NCBI RefSeq assembly: GCF_030270585.1
Contig: NZ_BSYI01000011.1
Coordinates: forward strand, 1-64,000
DNA length: 64,000 nucleotides
Source: Paralimibaculum aggregatum
GTDB lineage: Bacteria; Pseudomonadota; Alphaproteobacteria; Rhodobacterales; Rhodobacteraceae
Reading direction: 5' to 3'
A program made the position numbers and the translations under genes. Position 1 is the first letter of the stretch. Each line of letters opens with the position of its first letter. The notes under the pieces were generated by a model, which did no database searches, was not told where the DNA came from, and worked only from the letters and a program-made list of their open reading frames with translations. Below, piece by piece: positions 8,522 through 18,231 of the stretch.

Positions 8522-9796
8522 TCAGCCGTGCGGGCCGCCGCGCCGCGGCGCGAAGCGCTCGATCAGCGCCCGCAGCTGGTCGAGCCGCACCGGCTTGGCG
8601 AGATAGGCGTCCATGCCGGCGGCGCGGCAGGCCCGGCGCGTCTCGGCGTCGTCGCTGGCCGAGACCGCCGCGATCGGCACCCGCGGGCGCGCCTCCATCG
8701 CCTCGATCTCGCGGATCCGGCGGGTCGCCGCCAGCCCGTCGAGCAGCGGCATGTTGGGATCGACCAGCACCATGTCGAAGCGCCCGGCGCGGTACATCGC
8801 CACCGCGTCCTCGCCGTTGATCGCGATCTCCGCCGCCAGCCCCTGCAGCCCCAGCAGCGCCGCCATCACCTGCGCGCTGGTCACGTCGTCCTCGGCATAG
8901 AGCAGCCGCAGCTGGCCGCTGCCGGCGGTGCCGCGGGCCGCGGGCTCCTGCGCCTCGATCCGCGGCAGGCGCACCGTGCTGCGATGCGGGCCGCCGGCGG
9001 CGCAGTCGAAGCCGACGCTGCCGCCGAGGGTCTCGACCAGGGCCAGCAGTTCGGCGATGCGCCGGGCCCGCCCCGGATCATGCGGGCGCCGCGGCGCCGG
9101 GGAGGCCAGGGTCATCCGCAGCACCAGCGCCCCCGGCTCGGCAAGCAGCCGCATTGCCAGCTCGCCGCGCGCGCCGCTGGCGAGGCCGTCGGCGAAGATC
9201 AGCTCGAGGATGCGGCGCAGATAGTCGGGATCGGCGAGCAGCCGCTCGGGCACCTCGGGCAGCACGCTGAGCGCGATCCGCGGCGCGGCGCCGGGCGCCA
9301 GCACCCCGGCGAGCCGGCCGCCCGGCCCCTGTTCGGCTTCGGCGGCCAGCGCCTCGATCCCGGCCAGAACGGTGCGGGCGATCTCCGCCGGGTCGCAGGG
9401 ACGCGGCTCGGGCACCGCCGGCAGCGCCGGCCCCGGGGCGACGCCGCAGACCGGCAGCTCGTCCATCTCGCCGCGCAGGCGCGGGCCGCTGCCGGTCTCG
9501 CGGCGGATCAGCCGCTCGCGGATGCGCCGGGTGCTGCCACCCGGCCCGATCAGGCGATAGTCGACGAGGAAGGGCACGCCGGCCGCGGCGCCGGCCCGGC
9601 AGGCGGCAAGGATCGCGCGGCGGTCCTCGGGATGCAGCGCGCCCTGCCAGAAGTCCGGCTCGCGCCAGCGCTCGATGCGCACGCCGAAGATCGGATCCCC
9701 GGCACGGTCGGGAGCCGGCTCGATCCAGCAGGTTTGCAGGCCCGGAAGATCCATCTCCCTGACTGCGGCGGGAACCGCCGGCTGACCTGACCCCAT
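8522..9796 (-). CDS. PAS / degenerate kinase / receiver-domain protein
   Basis: This 424-residue protein ends in a clear response-regulator receiver domain (about residues 285-415): acidic pocket LLYAEDD, phosphoacceptor Asp in MVLVDPNMPLLDG, the Ser of AAVSASD and the Lys of AYLAKPV. The N-terminus (about 40-115; HPEDRRAI.. VDYRLIGPGGSTRRIRERLI) looks like a PAS_3-type sensor fold. The region between (about 170-280) resembles a histidine-kinase ATPase domain by order (DPDYLRRILELIF .. LGGSVGFDCAAGGPHRSTVRLP) but the N-box Asn and the DxGxG loop are absent, and no phosphoacceptor His box is seen. It probably receives signals without having kinase activity. No partner kinase is adjacent. Confidence 0.75.
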   Translation of the reverse strand: MGSGQPAVPAAVREMDLPGLQTCWIEPAPDRAGDPIFGVRIERWREPDFWQGALHPEDRRAILAACRAGAAAGVPFLVDYRLIGPGGSTRRIRERLIRRETGSGPRLRGEMDELPVCGVAPGPALPAVPEPRPCDPAEIARTVLAGIEALAAEAEQGPGGRLAGVLAPGAAPRIALSVLPEVPERLLADPDYLRRILELIFADGLASGARGELAMRLLAEPGALVLRMTLASPAPRRPHDPGRARRIAELLALVETLGGSVGFDCAAGGPHRSTVRLPRIEAQEPAARGTAGSGQLRLLYAEDDVTSAQVMAALLGLQGLAAEIAINGEDAVAMYRAGRFDMVLVDPNMPLLDGLAATRRIREIEAMEARPRVPIAAVSASDDAETRRACRAAGMDAYLAKPVRLDQLRALIERFAPRRGGPHG

Positions 9797-9863
9797 GTCA
9801 TTCCCTCGAGACGTACAACCTCAACAGCATACAACGCGTGAACCGCACCACCTAGTGGAGAGA

Positions 9864-9896
9864 GTGTTACAAAATGGAACGCTCCATGCAATTGCA
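9864..9896 (-). promoter_or_regulatory. Candidate promoter and palindrome upstream of receiver-protein gene
   Basis: On the minus strand TTGCAT (9891-9886), a 16-bp spacer and TAACAC (9869-9864) lie about 70 bp ahead of the start codon. The stretch is conspicuously AT-rich for this genome. A perfect 10-bp palindrome TGCAATTGCA (9887-9896) overlaps the -35 element and could be an operator. The rest of the spacer, to the atp promoter at about 10144, is G+C-rich and holds only weak inverted repeats; I see no gene there. Confidence 0.28.
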
Positions 9897-10143
9897 CAAT
9901 TCCCCGCCCGGATTCCCCGGCGCCGCCGGCCGCCGCGGCCGGGCCTTGCGAGCCGGCCGGCAGCGGGTGCCGGGAGGCGGGGGGAATCGGGTGCATCCAC
10001 CCGGCCGCGCGATGCGACGATCTGACCGGCACCGGGATCCGGCAGACATGCCGGGCGGCGCATGGCGCCAGTGCGGCGCGATCCCGCGAATTCCGCGGCG
10101 CTTCCGGCTTCGTGGCGCGACAGGACGCACCGTTGCGGCGCAG

Positions 10144-10172
10144 TTGCAAGCGCGTGAGCCCTGTGCTAGCTC
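10144..10172 (+). promoter_or_regulatory. Candidate sigma-70-type promoter of the atp operon
   Basis: TTGCAA (10144-10149), a 17-bp spacer and TAGCTC (10167-10172) lie about 83 bp upstream of the atpH start codon, the only reasonable -35/-10 pair in this part of the spacer. Confidence 0.35.
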
Positions 10173-10254
10173 GGCTGCGATTTCGGATGGCTCCGGCGGG
10201 GCCGGTCCGCATATGCTGCGCGCAGGCGCGACGGGCTTCGGGAGGACGGCAAGA

Positions 10255-10815
10255 GTGTCAGACGCGACCATGCTCACATCCACCATCGCCGGGCGCTATG
10301 CTACGGCGCTCTTCGATCTCGCACAGGAACAGGACGCCCTGGAGCGGGTCGAGACGGATATCGGGGCACTGAAGGCGGCGATCGGCGAGAGCGCGGATCT
10401 GCGCCTGCTGATCCAGAGCCCGCTCTATGGCCGCGACCAGCAGGCCCGGGCGATGGCGACGATCACCGACCGGATGGGCCTCGGCCCGATCACCGCGAAC
10501 CTGATCGGCCTGATGGCGTACAAGCGGCGCCTCTTCGTGCTGCCGGCGGTGGCGGAGATCTTCACCGCCCTCCTGGCCGAACATCGCGGCGAGGTCACCG
10601 CCAAGGTGACCGCGGCGCGGCTGCTGTCGGACGCGCAGATCGAGGCGCTGAAAACCACCCTGCGCGCGAAGCTCGAGCGCGAGGTGAAGCTGGATATCAT
10701 GATCGACCCTGCCATCATCGGCGGGCTGATCGTCAAGGTGGGCTCCCGCATGATCGACACCTCTATCCGGTCGAAGCTGGCGGGTCTGCAAAACGCAATG
10801 AGAGAGGTCGGGTGA
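10255..10815 (+). CDS. atpH: ATP synthase F1 subunit delta
   Basis: This 186-residue protein is the OSCP/delta subunit that sits on top of the alpha3-beta3 hexamer and holds it to the F0 stalk. It shows the N-terminal [15 protein letters not shown] helix, the [12 protein letters not shown] segment and the C-terminal [20 protein letters not shown] signature. The start is taken as GTG at 10255 because GGAGG lies 9 bp upstream; an in-frame ATG at 10270 would shorten the N-terminus to [10 protein letters not shown]. It opens the F1 operon, with atpA 1 bp downstream. F0 genes are not in the window, as usual for the order. Confidence 0.95.
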   Translation: MSDATMLTSTIAGRYATALFDLAQEQDALERVETDIGALKAAIGESADLRLLIQSPLYGRDQQARAMATITDRMGLGPITANLIGLMAYKRRLFVLPAVAEIFTALLAEHRGEVTAKVTAARLLSDAQIEALKTTLRAKLEREVKLDIMIDPAIIGGLIVKVGSRMIDTSIRSKLAGLQNAMREVG

Positions 10816-10816
10816 G

Positions 10817-12355
<1,539 letters not shown>

Positions 12356-12388
12356 AGCCCGAGGATTAGCTGAGGGGGGATCGCGGCG

Positions 12389-13270
12389 ATGCCGAGCCTC
12401 AAGGACCTGAAGAACCGGATCAACTCGGTCAAGTCGACCCGGAAGATCACCTCGGCCATGAAGATGGTCGCGGCCGCCAAGCTGAAGCGTGCCCAGGAGC
12501 ACGCCGAGGCGGCCCGGCCCTATGCCGAGCGCTTCGACGCGGTGATGGCGAACCTCGCCCGCGCCGCCAAGGACAGCCCGACGGCGCCGGTGCTGCTCAC
12601 CGGCACCGGCAGGTCGGCCGTGAAGCTGTTCATCGTGGCGACCGCCGAGCGCGGTCTCTGCGGCGGCTTCAACGGCTCGATCGTGCGCCGCGCGCGCACC
12701 GACATCGACGCCCACATCAAGGAAGGCGGCACCGCCAAGATCCTGACCATCGGGCGCAAGGGCCGCGACATCCTGCGCCGCGACTACCGCGAATATCTCG
12801 TCGGCCATGTCGATCTCTCCGACGTCAAGCGCGTCGGCTACGGCAATGCCGCGGAGATCGCGCAGGACGTGCTGGCCCGCTTCGAGGCGGACGAGTTCGA
12901 CGTCGCGGTGCTCTACTACAACAAGTTCAAGTCGGTGATCAGCCAGATCCCGACCGCGCAGCAGCTCATTCCGGCGGAAGTGCCCGAGCTCGACGAGGAC
13001 CCCGACAACGGCGGTGCCCTCTACGAGTACGAGCCGGAGGAGGAGGAGATCCTCGCCGACCTGCTGCCGAAGAACCTCGCGGTGCAGATCTTCCGGGCGC
13101 TGCTGGAGAACGCCGCCTCGGAGCAGGGCGCGCGGATGTCGGCGATGGACAACGCGACGCGGAACGCCGGCGAGATGATCGACCGGCTGACCATCGTCTA
13201 CAACCGCTCGCGCCAGGCGGCGATCACCAAGGAGCTGATCGAGATCATTTCGGGCGCGGAGGCTCTCTGA
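12389..13270 (+). CDS. atpG: ATP synthase F1 subunit gamma
   Basis: This 293-residue protein is the rotating central-stalk subunit. The N-terminal helix [28 protein letters not shown] and the C-terminal helix ([36 protein letters not shown]) form the coiled coil inside the hexamer, with the Rossmann-like middle starting at [12 protein letters not shown]. An acidic insertion around residues 195-220 ([12 protein letters not shown].. YEPEEEE) is longer than in E. coli, as commonly seen in alphaproteobacteria. Its TGA abuts the ATG of the dioxygenase gene, so the two are probably translationally coupled. Confidence 0.97.
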   Translation: MPSLKDLKNRINSVKSTRKITSAMKMVAAAKLKRAQEHAEAARPYAERFDAVMANLARAAKDSPTAPVLLTGTGRSAVKLFIVATAERGLCGGFNGSIVRRARTDIDAHIKEGGTAKILTIGRKGRDILRRDYREYLVGHVDLSDVKRVGYGNAAEIAQDVLARFEADEFDVAVLYYNKFKSVISQIPTAQQLIPAEVPELDEDPDNGGALYEYEPEEEEILADLLPKNLAVQIFRALLENAASEQGARMSAMDNATRNAGEMIDRLTIVYNRSRQAAITKELIEIISGAEAL

Positions 13271-14302
13271 ATGGACGCCTCGGCCAAATCGGAGGCGAGG
13301 ACCAACCCGCTGCCAGGCTGGCCGCTGGTCGAGTCCCCGCTTTATGCCGATCTGGTCGAGGCAGCCGGTCTCGACGCCGAGGAACGCCGGATCGCCGACG
13401 AGCTGAACCAGCGCGGCTATGCGGTTCTCGACTTTCCCGATCCGGAGTTCGATACCGTGGCGGAGCGGCTCAAGGCCGCCCTCGTGAAGCGGCCGGAATT
13501 TGCCGACGTGGCGAAGATCGGCCCCGGCAACCCGGTCCAGCACTCGCGGCGGATCCAGGATCACGTCTCCAATGACGACGTGCGCAGGATCGCCTGCAAC
13601 GCCAGGATCATCGCGCTGCTCGGCAGGCTCTACGGCCGGCGGGCGTTCCCGTTCCAGACGCTGAACTTCCCGATGGGCACGCAGCAGAAGGTGCATTCCG
13701 ACAGCGCGCATTTCTCGTCGATCCCCGAGCGCTTCATGTGCGGGGTCTGGGTGGCGCTCGAGGATATCGGCCCCGAACAGGGACCGCTGATCTACTATCC
13801 GGGCTCGCATCGCTGGCCCGTGCTGCATGCCGACGACGTGGGCCATGCCCGCGGCCGCAGCGAGCTGCGCGGCCAGGCGATCTACCAGCGCGCCTGGGAG
13901 GCGATGATCGAGGCCCATGGCGTGGAGCCGGCCTATTTCCACGCGAGGAAGGGCCAGGCGCTGATCTGGGCGGCCAACCTGCTGCATGGCGGCTCGCCGC
14001 ACACCGACCGGACCAGGACGCGCTTCTCGCAGGTCACGCACTACTTCTTCGAGGACTGCGCCTACTGCACGCCGATGAAATCGAACATGCGCCTCGGCGC
14101 GACCGTGTTCCGCGATCGCGTGCGCAACATCGAGACCGGCGAGCTGGTGCCGAACCTCTATGCCGGCCAGCCGGTCGCGAACGAGATCACGCGCTACCGC
14201 AAGGATCAGCGCCTGTCGGCAAGGGTCACCGAATTCGCGCGCGAGCACGGGCTGCGCGGCTTGGTGAACGCCGGTATCAACCGCCTGGCCGGCAGGGCCT
14301 GA
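13271..14302 (+). CDS. PhyH-family Fe(II)/2-oxoglutarate dioxygenase within the atp operon
   Basis: This 343-residue protein has the phytanoyl-CoA dioxygenase-like fold. The facial triad is visible as H142-x-D144 (QKVHSDSAHF) and distal H239 (LLHGGSPH), with Arg at 247-251 (DRTRTRF) placed to bind 2-oxoglutarate; the segment IGPEQGPLIYYPGSHRWP is typical of the family. It is probably cytoplasmic, with no signal or membrane helix. The substrate is unknown; family members hydroxylate lipids, small metabolites or occasionally protein residues. The ATG follows the atpG stop without a gap, and the frame is intact, so it should be expressed with F1 subunits. As I recall, the Rhodobacter blasticus operon also has an extra reading frame between gamma and beta; whether it is homologous must be checked. 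Confidence 0.85.
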   Translation: MDASAKSEARTNPLPGWPLVESPLYADLVEAAGLDAEERRIADELNQRGYAVLDFPDPEFDTVAERLKAALVKRPEFADVAKIGPGNPVQHSRRIQDHVSNDDVRRIACNARIIALLGRLYGRRAFPFQTLNFPMGTQQKVHSDSAHFSSIPERFMCGVWVALEDIGPEQGPLIYYPGSHRWPVLHADDVGHARGRSELRGQAIYQRAWEAMIEAHGVEPAYFHARKGQALIWAANLLHGGSPHTDRTRTRFSQVTHYFFEDCAYCTPMKSNMRLGATVFRDRVRNIETGELVPNLYAGQPVANEITRYRKDQRLSARVTEFAREHGLRGLVNAGINRLAGRA

Positions 14303-14329
14303 CCTGGCGGCCGAGCTTGAGGAAAACTG

Positions 14330-14351
14330 CCCGGGCCTGAGGCGGCCGGGG
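14330..14351 (+). other. Hairpin between dioxygenase gene and atpD
   Basis: CCCGGGCC (14330-14337) and GGCCGGGG (14344-14351) can pair with one mismatch around a 6-nt loop. It lies 28 bp after the dioxygenase stop. With no U-tract it is more likely an mRNA processing or stability element than a terminator, since atpD must be read from the same transcript or from a promoter in this 220-bp gap. Confidence 0.3.
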
Positions 14352-14371
14352 CGATTGATGGAGACGCGAAG

Positions 14372-14455
14372 ATGACCTGGATCGTCGGGAGATCGGCCGA
14401 GCTCAGCGGCGCACTCGAGCCGATCGACGGGTTCGTCGACGCGTTTCACCCCTAA
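14372..14455 (+). CDS. Possible 27-residue leader or small peptide before atpD
   Basis: ATG at 14372 is preceded by GGAG at 14360-14363 (8-bp spacing) and opens a 27-codon frame (MTWIVGRSAELSGALEPIDG then a 7-residue end) closed by TAA, 67 bp ahead of atpD. The peptide has no recognisable family. It could be a leader peptide, a remnant, or chance; only the ribosome-binding site and position support it. Confidence 0.2.
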   Translation: MTWIVGRSAELSGALEPIDGFVDAFHP

Positions 14456-14492
14456 TCCAACGCCAGGGCGGGGACCATGCCCGTCACGCTGA

Positions 14493-15947
<1,455 letters not shown>

Positions 15948-15950
15948 TCC

Positions 15951-16145
15951 ATGGCCGGAGAGGTGCTCAGCCTCGCCGACTGCATCAATTCGGCCTGCCC
16001 CTGGTCGGGCAGGCCGGTGGTCCCGGAAGGGCTGACCCGATATCGCGGCCGCGTCGTCGGGTTCTGCAATTCCGGGTGCCGCGAGAAATTCGAGGCGGCA
16101 ATCCGCGCCTTCGATGCCGAGCTCGAGACGAGCGAAGGGGAATGA
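15951..16145 (+). CDS. Small YHS/TRASH-like metal-binding protein within the atp operon
   Basis: This 64-residue protein has the pattern of YHS/TRASH metal-binding domains: C16-P-x-S-G-R-P-V, then Y31-R-G-R-V-V-G-F-C39-N-S-G-C43-R-E-K-F. Cys16, Cys39 and Cys43 (and possibly Cys11) could bind iron, copper or zinc. It has no signal peptide and an acidic C-terminus. It lies 3 bp after atpD and 4 bp before atpC, so it is made with F1 subunits. The function is unknown; a metal sensor or chaperone role is inference, as is any link to the Fe(II) enzyme encoded upstream. Confidence 0.75.
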   Translation: MAGEVLSLADCINSACPWSGRPVVPEGLTRYRGRVVGFCNSGCREKFEAAIRAFDAELETSEGE

Positions 16146-16149
16146 GATC

Positions 16150-16539
16150 ATGGCCGAGACCCTGAAATTCGAACTGGTGAGCCCGGAGCGGATGCTGGCT
16201 TCCAAGGAGGCCGCCGCGGTGGTGATCCCCGGCCAGATGGGCGAGATCACCGCCATGCCCGGCCACTCGCTGTTCTTCACCACGCTGCGCCCCGGCTACG
16301 TGACCGTGGATGGCGGCGCCGGCGGGCGCTATTTCGTGACCGGCGGCTTCGCCGAGATCTCGCCCGAGACGCTCTCGGTGCTGGCCGAGGAGGCCGTCGA
16401 GGCCGAGGTGGTGACCGCCGACTGGCTGCGCGGCAAGATGGCCGATGTCCAGAAGCTGCTGGACGAGGCCGGCGAGGACCGCCGCACCGCACTGGCCCAG
16501 ACGGTGAACGACTACGCCTTCCTCGCCGAGAGGGCGTGA
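16150..16539 (+). CDS. atpC: ATP synthase F1 subunit epsilon
   Basis: This 129-residue protein is the epsilon subunit, which links the gamma shaft to the c-ring. The N-terminal beta-sandwich is clear (LKFELVSPERMLASKEAAAVVIPGQMGEITAMPGHS), followed by the FAEISPETLSVLAEEA segment and two C-terminal helices. The ATG at 16150 is preferred over an upstream in-frame start at 16114 because an AAGGGGAA ribosome site precedes it and the protein then matches family length. It is the last F1 gene of the operon. Confidence 0.95.
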   Translation: MAETLKFELVSPERMLASKEAAAVVIPGQMGEITAMPGHSLFFTTLRPGYVTVDGGAGGRYFVTGGFAEISPETLSVLAEEAVEAEVVTADWLRGKMADVQKLLDEAGEDRRTALAQTVNDYAFLAERA

Positions 16540-16541
16540 TC

Positions 16542-17042
16542 GTGACCGGCAGGACGCACGCCGCCGCCCGCCAGCCGCGGGGGATGACCGTTCTGGCGGG
16601 GCTGCTCGCGCTCGGCCTCGCCGCCTGCACGGATCCCGACTTCTACGACACCGGCGTGCCGGTAACCTCGGGCACCAAGGCCGAGGAGGAGGTGCCGCTC
16701 GGCGCCCTCACCGCCGCCGAGGTCCGGCTCTATCTGCGCGACAGCACGCTGATCCACCGCACCGACGACGAGACCTGGTCGATCTATGTCTCCGAGGATG
16801 GCAGCCTGCGCGGCATCGTCGAGACCAACGCCGCCGAGAGCGCCTCGACCCAGGCCAGCGGCAGCTGGGAGGTGACCGAGGACGGGCTGTTCTGCCGGCA
16901 ATGGTCCGGGCGCTGGGACCCCGACGATACCGGCTGCGCCAGCATCACCCGCACCGGCGAGGTCTATGCCTTCACGCCGGTCGAGCCCGGGGGCCGGGCC
17001 TATCGCCGGCTGCGCAAGCCCGGCAACACCAAGGGGCTCTGA
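16542..17042 (+). CDS. Predicted lipoprotein of unknown function
   Basis: The protein has about 166 residues with a lipoprotein signal: hydrophobic GMTVLAGLLALGLAAC, with the lipobox Cys followed by TDPDFYDTG, so it should be acylated and face the periplasm. The mature part has a repeated-looking beta-rich segment (YLRDSTLIHRTDDETWSIYVSEDGSLRGIV.. GSWEVTEDGLFCRQWSGRWDPDDTGC) resembling small DUF995-type proteins, but I cannot name the family. GTG at 16542 is chosen because GAGAGG lies 8 bp upstream; GTG 16536 and ATG 16584 are alternatives. It may be read from the atp transcript, since atpC ends 2 bp before it. Confidence 0.7.
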   Translation: MTGRTHAAARQPRGMTVLAGLLALGLAACTDPDFYDTGVPVTSGTKAEEEVPLGALTAAEVRLYLRDSTLIHRTDDETWSIYVSEDGSLRGIVETNAAESASTQASGSWEVTEDGLFCRQWSGRWDPDDTGCASITRTGEVYAFTPVEPGGRAYRRLRKPGNTKGL

Positions 17043-17058
17043 GCCGCCGCACCGCCCC

Positions 17059-17077
17059 GGGGGCCGCCGCGGCCCCC
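17059..17077. terminator. Bidirectional hairpin between convergent genes
   Basis: GGGGGCC (17059-17065) and GGCCCCC (17071-17077) form a perfect 7-bp stem with a 5-nt loop in the 48-bp gap between the convergent lipoprotein gene and rppH. It has no U-tract. Confidence 0.5.
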
Positions 17078-17090
17078 TGCCGCGCCGGGA

Positions 17091-17591
17091 TCAGCCGATC
17101 AGATCGGCAAATTCCTCGAAGATCTCCCGATACAGCGCCCGCTTGAAGGGCACGATCTTCTCGGCAAGCTCCGGGGCCGGCATCCAGGCCCAGCGCGAGA
17201 ACTCCGGCTCGTCGGTGTCGATCCGCACATCCGCATCGGTGCCGAGGAAGCGCGCCGCAAACCAGCGCTGCTCCTGACCGCGATAGCGCCCCTTCCAGAT
17301 CCGCCCCAGCAGCTCCGGCGGCAGGTCGTAGCGCCGCCAGACCGGGCTGGCGCGCAGGATCCGCACCTGCTCCGGGCGGATGCCGGTCTCCTCGCCGAGC
17401 TCGCGCAGCGCCGCCGCCTCCGGGTCCTCGCCCTTGTCGATGCCGCCCTGCGGCATCTGCCAGGCCGGGCCGGGATTGTCGATCCGCTGGCCGGCGAAGA
17501 TCAGGCCGCGCGGGTCGAGCAGCATGACCCCGACACAGGGCCGGTAGGGGAGCGCGGCAAGGCGGGCGGCATCGGTCTCGCTGGCGGGCAT
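17091..17591 (-). CDS. rppH: RNA pyrophosphohydrolase (Nudix)
   Basis: This 166-residue protein is a Nudix hydrolase of the RppH group, which removes pyrophosphate from the 5' end of mRNA to start decay. It has the start [21 protein letters not shown], the substrate loop [12 protein letters not shown] and the full Nudix box with REL-x-EE-x-G around residues 50-72, plus the C-terminal [15 protein letters not shown]. In relatives it lies next to ctpA; here the DUF922 gene on the other strand stands between them. Confidence 0.92.
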   Translation of the reverse strand: MPASETDAARLAALPYRPCVGVMLLDPRGLIFAGQRIDNPGPAWQMPQGGIDKGEDPEAAALRELGEETGIRPEQVRILRASPVWRRYDLPPELLGRIWKGRYRGQEQRWFAARFLGTDADVRIDTDEPEFSRWAWMPAPELAEKIVPFKRALYREIFEEFADLIG

Positions 17592-17718
17592 CGGCGGTCT
17601 CCGGGCAGGCTTCTGGCGATTGCCCCGGGGCTAGCACGGCCGGCCCGCCGCCCCAAGCCCGCAGGTCACGCAGCCCGGCGGAAACCTGCTATGCTGACGC
17701 AGAGGAATGGAGGCGCGG

Positions 17719-18195
17719 ATGCAGGTCACCGTCAACATCGCCACCCCGACGCAGCGCACCTATACCGTCCGCGGCAACACCCTGCGCGAGGCCCATGGCC
17801 GGCTGCCGCGGGGCTGCTGGGGGCGCTATGCCGGCAATTTCACTTGGGACTATCGCGGCCGCAACGGCATGGTGAGCCACCTGATCCTCAACGCCGCGCC
17901 GGTGATCACCCTGCCCCGCTGGCACGGCCGCGGCCGCGCGAGCCGGGAGGAGCAGCGGGAATGGGACCGGATGCTGCGCGCGCTCACCGCCCATGAGGAC
18001 GCGCATCACGAGGTGCTGGTGAACGCGCTCGAGGACCAGCGCCACTTCTTCTCCGACGAGCCCGACACCGCGGTGCGGCAGCTCCGCCAGGATCTCGGCA
18101 GCTATGGCAGCGAGCTGCAGCAGTACCAGGACGATTTCGACCGGACATCCCGGCACGGCCAGCGCGCCGGGGTGGTGCTCAACTTCCCGGACTGA
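17719..18195 (+). CDS. DUF922-type protein with HExxH motif, apparently cytoplasmic
   Basis: This 158-residue protein resembles the DUF922 family (putative zinc proteases): TYTVRGNTLREAHGRL at the start, FTWDYRGRNGMVSH and VITLPRW in the middle, then AHEDAHHE with an HExxH zinc motif near residue 95. Members usually carry a signal peptide, but none is visible here. ATG 17719 is chosen over ATG 17707 because GGAGG (17709-17713) is correctly spaced only for the former. It is inserted, in opposite orientation, between rppH and ctpA. Activity is not proven. Confidence 0.65.
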   Translation: MQVTVNIATPTQRTYTVRGNTLREAHGRLPRGCWGRYAGNFTWDYRGRNGMVSHLILNAAPVITLPRWHGRGRASREEQREWDRMLRALTAHEDAHHEVLVNALEDQRHFFSDEPDTAVRQLRQDLGSYGSELQQYQDDFDRTSRHGQRAGVVLNFPD

Positions 18196-18202
18196 GCCGG
18201 GC

Positions 18203-18222
18203 GCCGGGGCTGGAGCCCCGGC
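18203..18222. terminator. Bidirectional hairpin between convergent genes
   Basis: GCCGGGGCT (18203-18211) and AGCCCCGGC (18214-18222) are perfect 9-base complements, giving an 8-bp stem with a TGGA tetraloop. It fills the 36-bp gap between the convergent DUF922 gene and ctpA. Confidence 0.55.
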
Positions 18223-18231
18223 GGGGCGGCC

